DNA of 64,000 nucleotides from Desulfovibrio legallii (lineage in GTDB: Bacteria > Desulfobacterota > Desulfovibrionia > Desulfovibrionales > Desulfovibrionaceae): positions 62,001 to 126,000 of the forward strand of contig NZ_FNBX01000005.1 of assembly GCF_900102485.1 (NCBI RefSeq). Reading direction: 5' to 3'. Made by a program: the position numbers and the translations under genes. Under the pieces are notes generated by a model. The model searched no databases, was not told where the DNA came from, and worked only from the letters and a program-made list of their open reading frames with translations. Below are positions 1-8,830 of the stretch, piece after piece. Position 1 is the first letter of the stretch. Each line of letters opens with the position of its first letter.

Positions 1-139
1 CCGTCACCACGACGCGCACGGCCTCGGCCCCGGCCCGGTGCCCGGCCTCGCGGGGCAGGCCGCGCTGCTGGGCCCAGCGGCCGTTGCCGTCCATGATAAT
101 GGCCAGGTGACGGGGCAGCATGGGAAGTTCGTTGTTCAT
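1..139 (-). CDS. uppS: Undecaprenyl diphosphate synthase, N-terminal part (cut by window edge)
   Basis: Only the first 46 codons lie in the window. The translation contains the cis-prenyltransferase signature [10 protein letters not shown], with the catalytic Asp at residue 17, followed by a Gly-His pair (GHRAG) typical of the family. Members condense isopentenyl units onto farnesyl diphosphate to make the C55 lipid carrier for peptidoglycan and glycan export. The chosen start is the ATG at 139; a second in-frame Met is at residue 7. It follows frr on the same strand after about 190 bases, so pyrH-frr-uppS is probably one transcription unit. Confidence 0.9.
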   Translation of the reverse strand, partial: MNNELPMLPRHLAIIMDGNGRWAQQRGLPREAGHRAGAEAVRVVVT

Positions 140-330
140 GAGACCTCAGCCTGCACGGTATGGGCGCGGCGTCCCCGGCGACCGTCGGCCGCCGCGAACG
201 CCGCGCCACATGAAGAGACAAGATGCGAGCGCGCCGCAGGCCGTCCGCCGCCGCACGGCGCGGGCCATGCCGCCGGGGGATTCAGGCGGCGCAAAGCCCC
301 GGCGCGGGGTCGCCGCCCAGGCTCGCGGCG

Positions 331-891
331 CTAGATATCCATAATTTCCTTTTCTTTGGCCGCGCATTTTTTGTCGGCCTCGGCCACATATTTGTCCGTG
401 AGCTTCTGCACGTCGTCCGTGGCCTTTTTCTGCGCGTCCTCGGTGATGGTTTTGTCTTTTTCCAGCTTTTTCAGCCCGTCGTTGGCATCGCGGCGCACGT
501 TGCGCACGGCCACTTTGGCGTCTTCAGTGTACTTGCGGGCCACCTTGACCAGATCCTTGCGGCGTTCTTCCGTCAGGGGCGGCAGCACGATGCGGATGGT
601 GCGGCCATCGTTGACAGGGGTGAGACCCAGGTCGGACTTGAGGATGGCTTTTTCCACCACGGCGAGGCCGCCTTTGTCCCAGGGCTGGATGGTGAGCGTG
701 CGGCTGTCCGGCACGGCCACCGAGGCCATCTGGCTGATGGGCGTGGGCGTGCCGTAGTAGTCGGCGCGGATGCCGTCCACCAGGGCGGTGGTGGCGCGGC
801 CGGTGCGCAGTTTGGCAAATTCGCGCTCCAGCGCGGTCAGGGCCTTTTCCATGCGTTCTTCGGCGTCCAGAAGAATGCTGTCAGTATCCAT
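331..891 (-). CDS. frr: Ribosome recycling factor
   Basis: The 186-residue product matches the family length (about 185) and has the expected layout: an N-terminal helix with the family's LRTGRA segment, a central beta domain, and a long charged C-terminal helical part. It releases ribosomes from mRNA after termination together with EF-G. A TTG codon lies immediately upstream (894), but the ATG at 891 is preferred because AAGGAG sits 7 bases from it. It lies 30 bases downstream of pyrH, so the two are surely co-transcribed. In many bacteria the order is rpsB-tsf-pyrH-frr in one direction; here rpsB-tsf is on the other strand. Confidence 0.97.
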   Translation of the reverse strand: MDTDSILLDAEERMEKALTALEREFAKLRTGRATTALVDGIRADYYGTPTPISQMASVAVPDSRTLTIQPWDKGGLAVVEKAILKSDLGLTPVNDGRTIRIVLPPLTEERRKDLVKVARKYTEDAKVAVRNVRRDANDGLKKLEKDKTITEDAQKKATDDVQKLTDKYVAEADKKCAAKEKEIMDI

Positions 892-921
892 CAATGGTCT
901 CCTTGAAGAGGGCTGTGCGGC

Positions 922-1635
922 CTAATTGTGGACGATGGTGCCCACGGCTTCGCCCAGCAGCACGCGCCGGATGTCGCCGCCGAACATGCGGCAAACGATG
1001 ATGGGCACGTTGTTGTCGCGCACCAGGGCGAAGGCCGTGGCGTCCATAACGCCCAGATGGCGGGCCAGGGTCTCGTCGTAGCTCAGGCTGGCGTATTTGA
1101 CGGCGTCGGCGTGCTGGGTCGGATCTTTGTCATAAATGCCGTCCACCTTGGTGGCCTTGATGATGGCGTCGCACTTGAGCTCCATGCCGCGCAGGGCCGC
1201 CGTGGTGTCGGTGGTGAAGTAGGGGTTGCCCGTGCCCGCGGCGCAGATGACCACCCGGCCTTTTTCCATATGACGCAAGGCACGGCGGCGGATGAAGGGC
1301 TCGCAGACCTCCTGCATGGTAATGGCCGAAAGCACGCGGGTGGGGTAGCCGTGCTTTTCCAGCATGTCCTGCACGGCCAGGGCGTTGAGCACCGTGGCCA
1401 GCATGCCCATATAATCCGCGGAGGAGCGTTCCATGCCCTTGGCCGAGCCGGAAAGCCCCCGAAAGATGTTGCCCCCGCCGATGACCAGGGCCATTTCCAC
1501 GCCCATTTCGAGCACCGTGCCCAGTTCGCGGCAGACGGCGTCCACCGTTTCAGGGTCAATGCCGGTTTTGTGTTCGCCCGCCAGGGCCTCGCCGCTCAGT
1601 TTGAGCAGCACGCGCTTGTATTTGAGTGGGGCCAT
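922..1635 (-). CDS. pyrH: UMP kinase
   Basis: The 237-residue amino-acid-kinase-fold enzyme phosphorylates UMP to UDP in the cytoplasm. Visible motifs are KLSGEAL near residue 12, the glycine-rich [10 protein letters not shown] near residue 52, and the nucleotide-binding [12 protein letters not shown] segment near residue 130. All are standard for bacterial hexameric UMP kinases. It starts at an ATG shortly after the DUF4911 gene (about 100 bases) and is followed closely by frr. The pairing with frr is widely conserved. Confidence 0.97.
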   Translation of the reverse strand: MAPLKYKRVLLKLSGEALAGEHKTGIDPETVDAVCRELGTVLEMGVEMALVIGGGNIFRGLSGSAKGMERSSADYMGMLATVLNALAVQDMLEKHGYPTRVLSAITMQEVCEPFIRRRALRHMEKGRVVICAAGTGNPYFTTDTTAALRGMELKCDAIIKATKVDGIYDKDPTQHADAVKYASLSYDETLARHLGVMDATAFALVRDNNVPIIVCRMFGGDIRRVLLGEAVGTIVHN

Positions 1636-1734
1636 GCTACCGCCTTGGGATGGTGCTGGAGGGTTGGAGCACGGCGCGCGCCCACAGGCGGGCCACGCCG
1701 CAACGGGTCAGTCATAGCAGAAAACGCGCCGGCC

Positions 1735-2136
1735 TCAAAGCCTTTTTGCGGGCGGCTCCGGCCCGGCGGCCGGGGCGGGGCCGCCGTTTGCCAGGGGCCA
1801 GGGCTGCGCCGCAAACGGCACGCTGCGGGCTATGGCGGCCAGGGCCGCGTGCGTTTCCGCGGCCATGTGGGGCGAAAACACGAGTTTGAAGAGGGCCGTA
1901 TCCGTTTCCAGCGCCGTAAAATAGGCCAGGTTGTCGTAGGCTTCCAGCAGGCGGCGAAAGAGGCCCGCATGCTCCGGGGCCATGCGCAGCAAAAGGCAGG
2001 CGCTGCGCCGGGGCGCGGCGGGCGCGGCCGGACGCGGGCGGCGCTGCGCCTGCAGGGCCGGGGGCGTCGGCTTCGGCGGGGCTTCCGCGCCCGTGGCGGG
2101 CTCCGGCGCTGCAAGCGGCAAAGGGCGGCAGGTCAT
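1735..2136 (-). CDS. DUF4911-type small protein
   Basis: This 133-residue protein has a Pro/Ala-rich, probably disordered first 45 residues and then a compact domain (about 45-112) reading SACLLLRMAPEHAGLFRRLL onward. I recognise that domain as resembling DUF4911 proteins found near pyrH in sulfate reducers. Function is unknown. The disordered start leaves the true initiation codon uncertain; a start inside the Pro/Ala stretch is possible. It lies between azlD (16 bases upstream) and pyrH (99 bases downstream) on the same strand, so it is probably carried in that operon. Confidence 0.7.
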   Translation of the reverse strand: MTCRPLPLAAPEPATGAEAPPKPTPPALQAQRRPRPAAPAAPRRSACLLLRMAPEHAGLFRRLLEAYDNLAYFTALETDTALFKLVFSPHMAAETHAALAAIARSVPFAAQPWPLANGGPAPAAGPEPPAKRL

Positions 2137-2152
2137 AACGGCGTGATTCCGA

Positions 2153-2497
2153 TCAGTAAAATCCCAGCCAACGGGCGGCGATCACCAAAGCGAGGCCGAA
2201 GGCGATGGTGAGAAAGTAGTTTTTGCCCCACCAGGCCACCAGAACCGAGGGCAGGGCCGCCATAAGAAAAAGGTTGGAGGGTCCGGCGCTGAAGCGGCCC
2301 TCGTAAAAAAACACGTCCGGCCCCACCAGGGCCGCCATGACCGCCACCGGCACGAAGGAAAGCCAGCGCCGCAAAAGCGGCGGCAGGCTGTCCCCGCGCA
2401 GCAGGGTGACCGGCAGCACCTTGGGCAGCAGGGTGACGACCACGCCGCCCAGCAGACAGAGCAGCAAAAGGGTGTTCTGCGACCACCAGGCGTTCAT
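2153..2497 (-). CDS. azlD: AzlD family branched-chain amino acid exporter subunit
   Basis: The 114-residue protein has four likely membrane segments and the AzlD pattern of a conserved basic/proline segment after the first helix (LPKVLPVTLLRG) and a small C-terminal hydrophobic pair. AzlD works with AzlC to export branched-chain amino acids or related compounds. Its ATG overlaps the azlC stop codon (ATGA at 2494-2497), which indicates translational coupling. A longer in-frame reading upstream exists but overlaps azlC deeply and has no hydrophobic character, so the internal ATG was chosen. Confidence 0.9.
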   Translation of the reverse strand: MNAWWSQNTLLLLCLLGGVVVTLLPKVLPVTLLRGDSLPPLLRRWLSFVPVAVMAALVGPDVFFYEGRFSAGPSNLFLMAALPSVLVAWWGKNYFLTIAFGLALVIAARWLGFY

Positions 2498-3246
2498 GGC
2501 CGCGCCTCCTCGCCCGTATGGGGGGCGGCGGGGGCGGAAGCCGCCGTGCGGCCTTCCCGCCGGCAGAGCAGAAACGTGCCCAAGCTCGCGCCCGCCACTG
2601 TGGCCAGGGCGATGTTCCACTGGCTCATGCCCAGGGCGCGCAGGGCGATGGAAAGCCCCAGGGTAAACACGGCCACCAGCACATGCAGGCGGCCCACGCA
2701 CTGCGGCACCAGCAGGGCCAGAAACATGGCCGTAAGGGCGTAGTCCAGGCCCAGGGGCTTCACGTCGCTGATCAGCTCCCCGCAGAAGGCCCCCAGGGCG
2801 CTGCCCGCCACCCAGCCCAGCTGGGCGGTTTGGTTGCAGACAAAAAGGGTCGTCAGGCTGCGCCGCCAGCCGTTCTGGAAGGCCGTGACGTGCACGGCGA
2901 AGGTTTCATCCGTAATGCCCAGGCCCAGCAGCAGGCGCGGGAAGCGCGCCAGACCCGCATACCAGGGGGCCAGCGCCGCGGACTGCAGAAGATAGCGCAG
3001 GTTGACAATGCCCACGGCGGCGATGATGGAAGCCGCGCCCGCGCCCGCGCCCCACATGCCCGCAAACACAAACTGCCCGGAGCCGGAGAACATGAGCACG
3101 GACATGCCCACGGCCAGGGCCGGGGGAATCTGATTTTTGACGGCCAGCACCCCGAAGGCAAAGCCCACGGGCACATAGCCCAGCACAATGGGCAGAGCGC
3201 GCCGCAGGCCTTCCGCCACGGGGGAAGGCTGGGGGGAATGTGACAT
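2494..3246 (-). CDS. azlC: AzlC family branched-chain amino acid exporter subunit
   Basis: The 250-residue membrane protein opens with GLRRALPIVLGYVPVGFAFG, a typical AzlC start, and has multiple hydrophobic helices. AzlC is the large subunit of the AzlCD exporter. The ATG at 3246 was chosen because GAGG lies 7 bases upstream; an earlier in-frame Met at 3315 would add 23 basic, low-quality residues. The gene heads the azlC-azlD-DUF4911-pyrH-frr-uppS run. Placement of an amino acid exporter in front of pyrH is unusual relative to the common rpsB-tsf-pyrH-frr order. Confidence 0.9.
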   Translation of the reverse strand: MSHSPQPSPVAEGLRRALPIVLGYVPVGFAFGVLAVKNQIPPALAVGMSVLMFSGSGQFVFAGMWGAGAGAASIIAAVGIVNLRYLLQSAALAPWYAGLARFPRLLLGLGITDETFAVHVTAFQNGWRRSLTTLFVCNQTAQLGWVAGSALGAFCGELISDVKPLGLDYALTAMFLALLVPQCVGRLHVLVAVFTLGLSIALRALGMSQWNIALATVAGASLGTFLLCRREGRTAASAPAAPHTGEEARP

Positions 3247-3836
3247 GGGCAACCTCAGGGCGCGGTGGCGCGCAAAAACTGTGACGGCCGCCGCATCCCG
3301 CCGGACGCGCCGCAACGCCGTCCGTGGCGGCCCGTCCGCCGCAAAACGCCTTTGCTCTATCCTTTTTAAAAACGCAAGGCAAGAATGCCCGCGGCAGGGG
3401 GCGCGCCGCGCCCACAGGGCACAGCGCCCTTGAAACGCCTTTTTTTAAAGGCGGATAAACGCCCCGAACGGCGCGTGCATTTTGGTGGCGGGGCTCTGCC
3501 AGCGCGGCGATGAAAACCTTGGCAGCAGGAAGCCGTCCCGGCCGTCGCGTCCGCAAAAAACGTGTTCCTGCCCGCGCCAAGGCTTGCCAGACGCGGCGCA
3601 ATGGTGTATGCGTTCCCTCTCATCAAGCACACCCTGGCAGCGGCCCGGGGTGCCCGGCGGCGGTTTACCGCCCTTTGTTCGCCCCAGGAGGGGAATGCCG
3701 CGTTGCGGAAAAACAGCCTTTGCGGCCGGAGCCACGCGCTCCGCCGTCCGGGCCGTCCGCGGCGCAACGTTCCAGGGGGCCGGGTTGCAGGGCCTGGAGC
3801 CGGAGTGGAAGATCACAACCCTTTGGAGGCTTTTTC
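3247..3836. other. Divergent intergenic region between azlC and rpsB
   Basis: About 590 bases separate the minus-strand azlC operon from the plus-strand rpsB-tsf operon. Promoters for both must lie here, but no pair of hexamers stands out. A small A/T-rich patch (CTTTTTAAAAACG) lies near 3361-3373. The rpsB ribosome site TTTGGAGG is at 3822-3829. Several open frames cross the gap, but they are low-complexity Arg/Ala/Pro translations with no family resemblance. I see no tRNA or known riboswitch. Confidence 0.5.
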
Positions 3837-4619
3837 ATGGCGTACGTCAGCATGAAGCAGATGCTGGAAACCGGCGTGCACTTCGGGCACCAGACCCGCC
3901 GCTGGAATCCCAAAATGCGTCCTTACATCTTCGGAGCGCGTAACGGCATCCATATCATCGACCTGCAGCAGACCGTCAAGCTGTTCCGCGTGGCTTACGA
4001 CAAGGTGGTGGATACCGTGGCCCGCGGCGGCAAGGTGCTCTTCATCGGCACCAAGCGCCAGGCCCAGGAGGCCGTGGCCGCCGAAGCCGGCCGCGCCGGG
4101 CAGTTTCATGTGACCAACCGCTGGATGGGCGGCACCCTCACCAACTTCGTCACCATCCAGAAGAGCATTGATCGCCTCAAGAAGCTGGAAAGCATGTTTG
4201 CCGACGGCACCATCAACCGCTACCAGAAAAAGGAAATCCTCCTCCTGGAGCGCGAGATGCACAAGCTGGAGGAGACCCTGGGCGGCATCAAAAACATGGA
4301 CCGCCTGCCCCAGCTGGCCTTCATCATCGATCCGCACCGCGAAGACATCGCCGTGAAGGAATGCCGCAAGCTCGGCATCCCCATCGTGGCCGTGACCGAC
4401 ACCAACTGCGATCCGGACGTCATTGACTTCATCATCCCCGGCAACGACGACGCCATCCGCGCCATCAAGCTGTTTGTGACGGCCTTTGCCGAAGCCTGCC
4501 TGGAAGGCGACGCCATGGGCAAGGACCACAAGAGCGAAGACGCCGAGGCCGCCTTGCAGAAGGCCGCCGAGGCGGCCCCCGCGCAGGAAGCGGCTCCGGA
4601 AGCCGCGCCCGCCCAGTAA
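3837..4619 (+). CDS. rpsB: 30S ribosomal protein S2
   Basis: The 260-residue protein begins [20 protein letters not shown], the canonical S2 opening, and continues with [19 protein letters not shown] and the KRQAQEAV and [10 protein letters not shown] segments. S2 binds the 30S head and is needed for S1 docking. The C-terminus carries an Ala/Pro/Glu-rich tail of about 30 residues, common in this lineage. The start is fixed by TTTGGAGG eight bases upstream. A longer upstream reading in the same frame is non-homologous. tsf follows after 162 bases. Confidence 0.98.
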   Translation: MAYVSMKQMLETGVHFGHQTRRWNPKMRPYIFGARNGIHIIDLQQTVKLFRVAYDKVVDTVARGGKVLFIGTKRQAQEAVAAEAGRAGQFHVTNRWMGGTLTNFVTIQKSIDRLKKLESMFADGTINRYQKKEILLLEREMHKLEETLGGIKNMDRLPQLAFIIDPHREDIAVKECRKLGIPIVAVTDTNCDPDVIDFIIPGNDDAIRAIKLFVTAFAEACLEGDAMGKDHKSEDAEAALQKAAEAAPAQEAAPEAAPAQ

Positions 4620-4781
4620 GCCCGGCGCATCCTTTTCCCTGTTCCGGGGGCAGCGCAACCTGTTTGCAGAACCGGCCGCGCTGCCCCCGCCCGGTTGCGG
4701 GGCGCGGGCTTGCCCGCCGCCCCCTCCGGGCCGCAGCAGCACAACCCCGGCCCCGGGCCGGACGCATGTGGAGTAGATATT

Positions 4782-5639
4782 ATGGCTATCACCGCACAGA
4801 TGGTAAAAGAACTGCGCGAAATGACCGGCGCGGGCATGATGGACTGCAAAAAAGCCCTGGTGGAAGTGAACGGCGACATGGAAAAGGCCGTGGACTGGCT
4901 GCGCCAGAAGGGCATGGCCAAGGCCGCCAAAAAGTCCGGCCGCGCCACCAGCGAGGGCCTGGTCACCCTGGCCGTGAGCGACGACGGCAAACATGTAGCC
5001 CTGGCCTCCCTGCTCTGCGAGACGGACTTTGTGGCCCGCGGCGACCAGTTCCAGAACATGGCCGCCCAGGTGGCGCAGGCCGTGCTGGACAACGCCCCGG
5101 CCGACGCCGCCGCCCTGGAGGCCTCCATGGGCCCGGCCGTGACCCAGCTCATCGCCGCGGTGGGCGAGAATATGCAGCTGGGCGGCTTTGCCCGCCACAG
5201 CAAGGAAAGCGAGAAGGAAGTGGTGGGCCACTACCTGCACGCCAACGGCAAAATCGGCACCCTGGTTTTCCTGACCTGCGGCAAGGCCGAAAGCGTGACC
5301 AACCCTGAAGTGCTGGCCCTGGCCAAAAACCTGGCCATGCAGGTGGCCGCCGCCAACCCTGTGGCCCTGGACGCCGCCAGCCTGGACCAGGCCGCCGTGG
5401 AACGCGAGCGTGAAGTCTACCGCCAGAAGGCCCTGGACGAAGGCAAGCCCGCCCAGATTGTGGACAAAATCGCCGACGGCGCGGTGAAGAAGTTCCAGAA
5501 GGAAGTCTGCCTTATGGAGCAGCCCTACATCCGCGACGACAAAAAGAGCATCAGCGATCTGGTGCGCGAAACGGGCAAGGCCGTGGGCGACGCCATTGCC
5601 GTCACCGGCTTCGAGCGCATTCAGCTGGCCGCGGAATAA
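4782..5639 (+). CDS. tsf: Elongation factor Ts
   Basis: The 285-residue protein has the N-terminal UBA-like domain with the diagnostic LREMTGAGMMDCKKAL (residues 10-25) and the TDFVARGDQF core motif near residue 80. The C-terminal dimerisation part includes the VCLMEQPYI segment. EF-Ts exchanges GDP for GTP on EF-Tu. The ATG at 4782 is preceded by GTGGAG; the upstream in-frame extension is low-complexity. It is co-transcribed with rpsB and followed by a strong hairpin. Confidence 0.98.
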   Translation: MAITAQMVKELREMTGAGMMDCKKALVEVNGDMEKAVDWLRQKGMAKAAKKSGRATSEGLVTLAVSDDGKHVALASLLCETDFVARGDQFQNMAAQVAQAVLDNAPADAAALEASMGPAVTQLIAAVGENMQLGGFARHSKESEKEVVGHYLHANGKIGTLVFLTCGKAESVTNPEVLALAKNLAMQVAAANPVALDAASLDQAAVEREREVYRQKALDEGKPAQIVDKIADGAVKKFQKEVCLMEQPYIRDDKKSISDLVRETGKAVGDAIAVTGFERIQLAAE

Positions 5640-5662
5640 CCCGGCCACCGACGCCGCTTTTT

Positions 5663-5701
5663 ACGGGGAAGGGCCTGCGCCTGCGGGGGGCCCTTCCCCG
5701 T
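5663..5701 (+). terminator. Hairpin after tsf
   Basis: A perfect 13-bp stem (ACGGGGAAGGGCC at 5663-5675 with its complement at 5689-5701) encloses a 13-base loop, 23 bases after the tsf stop. No T run follows, so it may be a processing or stability hairpin, or a terminator that works with Rho. The remaining sequence to the next gene (5702-5973) holds only the AGGAGAAACC ribosome site. Confidence 0.45.
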
Positions 5702-5973
5702 CCTGCGTCTGCCGCCCGGCGTCGTCCCTTCCGCGGCCATGCCGCATTCCTGCCGCCGTCGGCTTGCCGCTGCGCCGCGGGGCCGCGCCGGGCCTTTTCA
5801 GAACGGCGCGGAGCTGCTACCATCGGGGCTCCCGCCACAGGCGGGCAGGACGCGGCAGCCGACCGGCCGGGGCGGCAGCCCGTGCACGCCGCACCGCCGC
5901 GCCGGGGGCTCTCCGCCCTGAAGCGCGTTGCCGGGGCGCGCAGCGCCACAACCAGGCTCCAGGAGAAACCGGG

Positions 5974-7137
5974 ATGAAGATCGTCGTTCTGGGCAATCAG
6001 GCCAAGGCCATGCGCAACTTCTGGAGCGTGCTTGTCGCCCATATGCGCCGCGCCGGGCATGAGGTTCTTTGCTGCGCGCCGCCGGGCGACAATGTCGCCA
6101 ACGCCGCGCTCACGGCCCTGGGCGCGCGGCTGCGCACCTATCCACTGGACCGCAAGGGCCTCAACCCCATCCGCGACGTGCGCACCCTGGGCGCGCTGGT
6201 GCGGCTTTTTAAGGAAGAAAAGCCCGACCTGCTCTTCGCCTCCACCATCAAGCCGGTCATTTACGGCTGCATAGCCGCGCGCGCGGCCGGCGTGCCCCAC
6301 ATCTACGCCACCATCACCGGGCTCGGCTACGCCTTTGAGGCCGACAGCCTCTTTAAAAAAGCCGTCAATAAGCTGAGCTGCCTGCTCTACCGCGCGGCCC
6401 TTTCCGGCGCGGAAGGCGTTTTTTTTCAGAATCAGGACGACATCCGCGTCTTCCGCAAGGCGGGCATTCTGGGCCCGCGCGCCCGCGTGCTCACCGCGCG
6501 CGGCACCGGGGTGGATACGGCCCGCTTTGCCCCGGCCCCTTTCCCCAACCTTGCCGAGGACGGCACGCTGACGGGCCCGCCCGTGTTCCTGCTGGTGGCC
6601 CGGCTGCTGGAGGCCAAGGGCCTGCCGGAATACGCGGCCGCCGCGCGTCTGCTTAAGGCCAGGCGCCCTGAGGCCCGCTTTCAGGTGCTGGGCCCGCCGG
6701 AACACGGCCTGGGCAGCGTGAGCCTGGACCAGATCAAGGCCTGGGAGGCCCAGGGCAGCATCGAATACCTGGGCGAAACCAGCGACGTGCGCCCCTATGT
6801 GGCCGCGGCCCATGTGCTGGTGCTGCCCTCCTGGCGGGAAGGCACGCCCACGGCCATTATGGAAGGCATGAGCATGGGCCGCCCCGCCGTGGTCACCGAC
6901 GCCCCAGGCTGCCGCGAGGTGGTGCGCCAGGGCGTCAACGGCTGGCTTACGCCCCTGCGCGACCCGCAGGCCCTGGCCAGCGCCATGGAAACCTTCATCA
7001 CCACGCCCCAGAACATCCTGCGCATGGGGGCCGCCAGCCGCGAGCTGGCCCTGCGCGAACTGGACGCCCACACGGTGGCCGCACGCATCCTTGAAGATAT
7101 GCGCGTGCCCGCCGCCCATGAGGATAGTCAAGCATGA
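5974..7137 (+). CDS. Glycosyltransferase family 4 protein
   Basis: This 387-residue GT-B fold protein has an N-terminal Rossmann-like acceptor domain starting MKIVVLGNQAKAM. Its C-terminal nucleotide-sugar domain contains LVARLLEAKG and the family's EGTPTAIMEGMSMGRPAVVT stretch, with the conserved Glu pair. The layout resembles PglA-like enzymes that extend a lipid-linked sugar, but the donor and acceptor cannot be read from sequence. The start is set by AGGAGAAACCGGG before ATG. Its stop overlaps the next gene's start (ATGA at 7134-7137), so it is translationally coupled to an undecaprenyl-phosphate sugar transferase. The pair probably starts and extends a surface glycan. Confidence 0.88.
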   Translation: MKIVVLGNQAKAMRNFWSVLVAHMRRAGHEVLCCAPPGDNVANAALTALGARLRTYPLDRKGLNPIRDVRTLGALVRLFKEEKPDLLFASTIKPVIYGCIAARAAGVPHIYATITGLGYAFEADSLFKKAVNKLSCLLYRAALSGAEGVFFQNQDDIRVFRKAGILGPRARVLTARGTGVDTARFAPAPFPNLAEDGTLTGPPVFLLVARLLEAKGLPEYAAAARLLKARRPEARFQVLGPPEHGLGSVSLDQIKAWEAQGSIEYLGETSDVRPYVAAAHVLVLPSWREGTPTAIMEGMSMGRPAVVTDAPGCREVVRQGVNGWLTPLRDPQALASAMETFITTPQNILRMGAASRELALRELDAHTVAARILEDMRVPAAHEDSQA

Positions 7138-8483
7138 TAAGCACCTATCGTATGGCGCTGTTGCAGGCGCTGGACTTTTTCTGCATTCTGCTCGCCCTGG
7201 CCGTTTCCGGCATGCTGAGCATCGCGCCGGACCTGAGCGTGTTCCACGACTACACGGGCGCTTCGCTCTTTACCGTCTTTTTCTACCTGCTCTTTTTCTA
7301 CATTCTGGACGCCTACAGCGTGGGCAGCGAAGACATCCGCGAAACCGTGGGCCGCGTGCTGGTGGCCTGCCTTCTGGGCATCATCTCCTCCGCCACGGCT
7401 TCCTACGCCTTTCAGCACTGGCGCTTTGACCGCGAAACCGTCGTCCTGCTCTTTGCCCTTTCCTTCTGCTTCTGCCTGGGCTGGCGGCTGCTCTATTACC
7501 TGAACGCCGACAAAATAACCCACCCCCTGCGCATCCTGCTGGTGGGCGTGGACCGCGCGGGCAAGGTGCGCCAGCTCCTGGCCGAGGGCCTGCCCAAGGC
7601 CGAAATTCTGGGCTATGTGGGCGAGCGCGACCAGGGCCCCGACGCCGGCCCCTGCCTGGGCGCGCCCTTCCTGGCCCTGGATATCGCCAAGGAAAAAAAG
7701 GCCACCATGATCCTCCTCCTGCCGGACGCCCCCATCGACGACGACATCGCCCACGAGCTGCTGGAAGCCAAGCTGCGCGGCAGCATGGTGGTGGATATCC
7801 GCAGCTTCTACGAACATGTGGTCCAGCGCCTGCCCCTCTCGCAGATCACGGACGAATGGCTCATCCAGAACGAGGGCTTCTCCCTCAATACCCGCGGTTC
7901 CCTGCGCCGCCTCAAACGCGCCCTGGACATGTTCATCTCCCTGATTCTGCTCATCCCCGCCACGCCCGTCATGCTGCTCACCGCGCTCATCGTCCGCCTG
8001 GAGTCCCCCGGCCCGGTCATCTACCGCCAAGAGCGCGTGGGCCTGTTTGAAAAGGAATTCACCGTCTACAAGTTCCGCTCCATGCGCGCCGACGCCGAAA
8101 AAGACGGCGCAGTCTGGGCCAGCGCCCACGATAACCGCGTCACCCGCTTCGGCCGCTTCATCCGCAAGGTCCGCATCGACGAGCTGCCCCAGATCTGGAA
8201 TATCCTCAAGGGCGACATGAGCTTCATCGGCCCCCGCCCCGAACGCATGGCCTTTGTTCAGGAACTGAAAAAAACCATCCCTTACTACAGCGTGCGCCAC
8301 TCCGTAAAACCCGGCCTTACCGGCTGGGCCCAGGTCTGCTACCCCTACGGCGCTTCCGTGGAAGACGCCCGCCGCAAACTGGAATACGACCTCTATTACA
8401 TCAAAAATATGTCCATCTTGCTGGATATCCACATCATCCTCAAAACCATCGGCGTGGTCCTCTTCCCCAAAGGCGCGCGCTGA
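7134..8483 (+). CDS. Undecaprenyl-phosphate sugar phosphotransferase (WbaP/WcaJ type)
   Basis: The 449-residue protein has about four N-terminal membrane helices (residues 10-115) and a Rossmann-like middle domain (about 135-235). A further hydrophobic helix is followed by the catalytic sugar-transferase domain, with KFRSMR, RFIRKVRIDELPQIWNI, GDMSFIGPRPE and KPGLTGWAQV. Such enzymes move a sugar phosphate from a nucleotide sugar to undecaprenyl phosphate, the first step of capsule, exopolysaccharide or O-chain synthesis. The architecture is that of TIGR03013-like polyisoprenyl-phosphate transferases. It is coupled by ATGA to the glycosyltransferase upstream. No polymerase or flippase genes are nearby, so the pathway is incomplete within the window. 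Confidence 0.92.
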   Translation: MISTYRMALLQALDFFCILLALAVSGMLSIAPDLSVFHDYTGASLFTVFFYLLFFYILDAYSVGSEDIRETVGRVLVACLLGIISSATASYAFQHWRFDRETVVLLFALSFCFCLGWRLLYYLNADKITHPLRILLVGVDRAGKVRQLLAEGLPKAEILGYVGERDQGPDAGPCLGAPFLALDIAKEKKATMILLLPDAPIDDDIAHELLEAKLRGSMVVDIRSFYEHVVQRLPLSQITDEWLIQNEGFSLNTRGSLRRLKRALDMFISLILLIPATPVMLLTALIVRLESPGPVIYRQERVGLFEKEFTVYKFRSMRADAEKDGAVWASAHDNRVTRFGRFIRKVRIDELPQIWNILKGDMSFIGPRPERMAFVQELKKTIPYYSVRHSVKPGLTGWAQVCYPYGASVEDARRKLEYDLYYIKNMSILLDIHIILKTIGVVLFPKGAR

Positions 8484-8499
8484 GGGGGGTATTTTTTAT

Positions 8500-8520
8500 T
8501 AGGGCATTGCATCTGCTCTA
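8500..8520 (+). repeat. Family B repeat, minimal copy (B1)
   Basis: Twenty-one bases read as the left terminus of family B (TAGGGCATTGCA) joined directly to its right terminus (TCTGCTCTA). All three hairpins are missing. It lies 16 bases after the sugar transferase stop and 3 bases before family A copy A1. It is best read as an internal-deletion derivative of the full element. Confidence 0.6.
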
Positions 8521-8523
8521 GTT

Positions 8524-8605
8524 GTGGGGGGAAGGGGAAACTTTTGTGAACAAAAGTTTCCCCTTCCCCCCACGCCCTCCATCCCCTTCAAAAAACTTTT
8601 CTCCC
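8524..8605 (+). repeat. Family A palindromic repeat, copy A1
   Basis: A perfect 23-bp stem (left arm 8524-8546, right arm 8551-8573; loop TGAA) is built of G/A blocks ending in CTTTTG and complemented by CAAAAG. The conserved tail with TTCAAAAAACTTTT (8587-8600) follows. It stands after the sugar transferase in an orientation that could form an RNA hairpin, but no T tract follows the stem. Close copies are at 28695, 51455 and 54983. The remainder of the 8484-8830 gap shows nothing else. Confidence 0.85.
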
Positions 8606-8830
8606 CCAAGGGGACGCAACAGGCGCACCTTGAAAGCATCCCCTTGTTGCCCAACGTCGCGTTATTCCTGTGGCGGTGGTGCGGCGCGAGGGCGCAATCG
8701 CCGACCCTGCCGGGGATGAGCGGCCGTCCCCCGGCCTCTGGACAGAAAAAATCCGGCATGACATAATGCCGCCTTTCCGGGCGCGGGCGCTCTCGACACT
8801 GCGCCCCAGTCTGCTTATGCGGGGAAGCCG

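Noticed and set aside
3813..5648. A very long minus-strand open frame opposite rpsB and tsf, and similar ones opposite pyrH, comM and ureC
   Set aside because: Third-position GC bias of the real genes keeps the complementary frame open; translations are His/Gly/Ala-rich without family resemblance.
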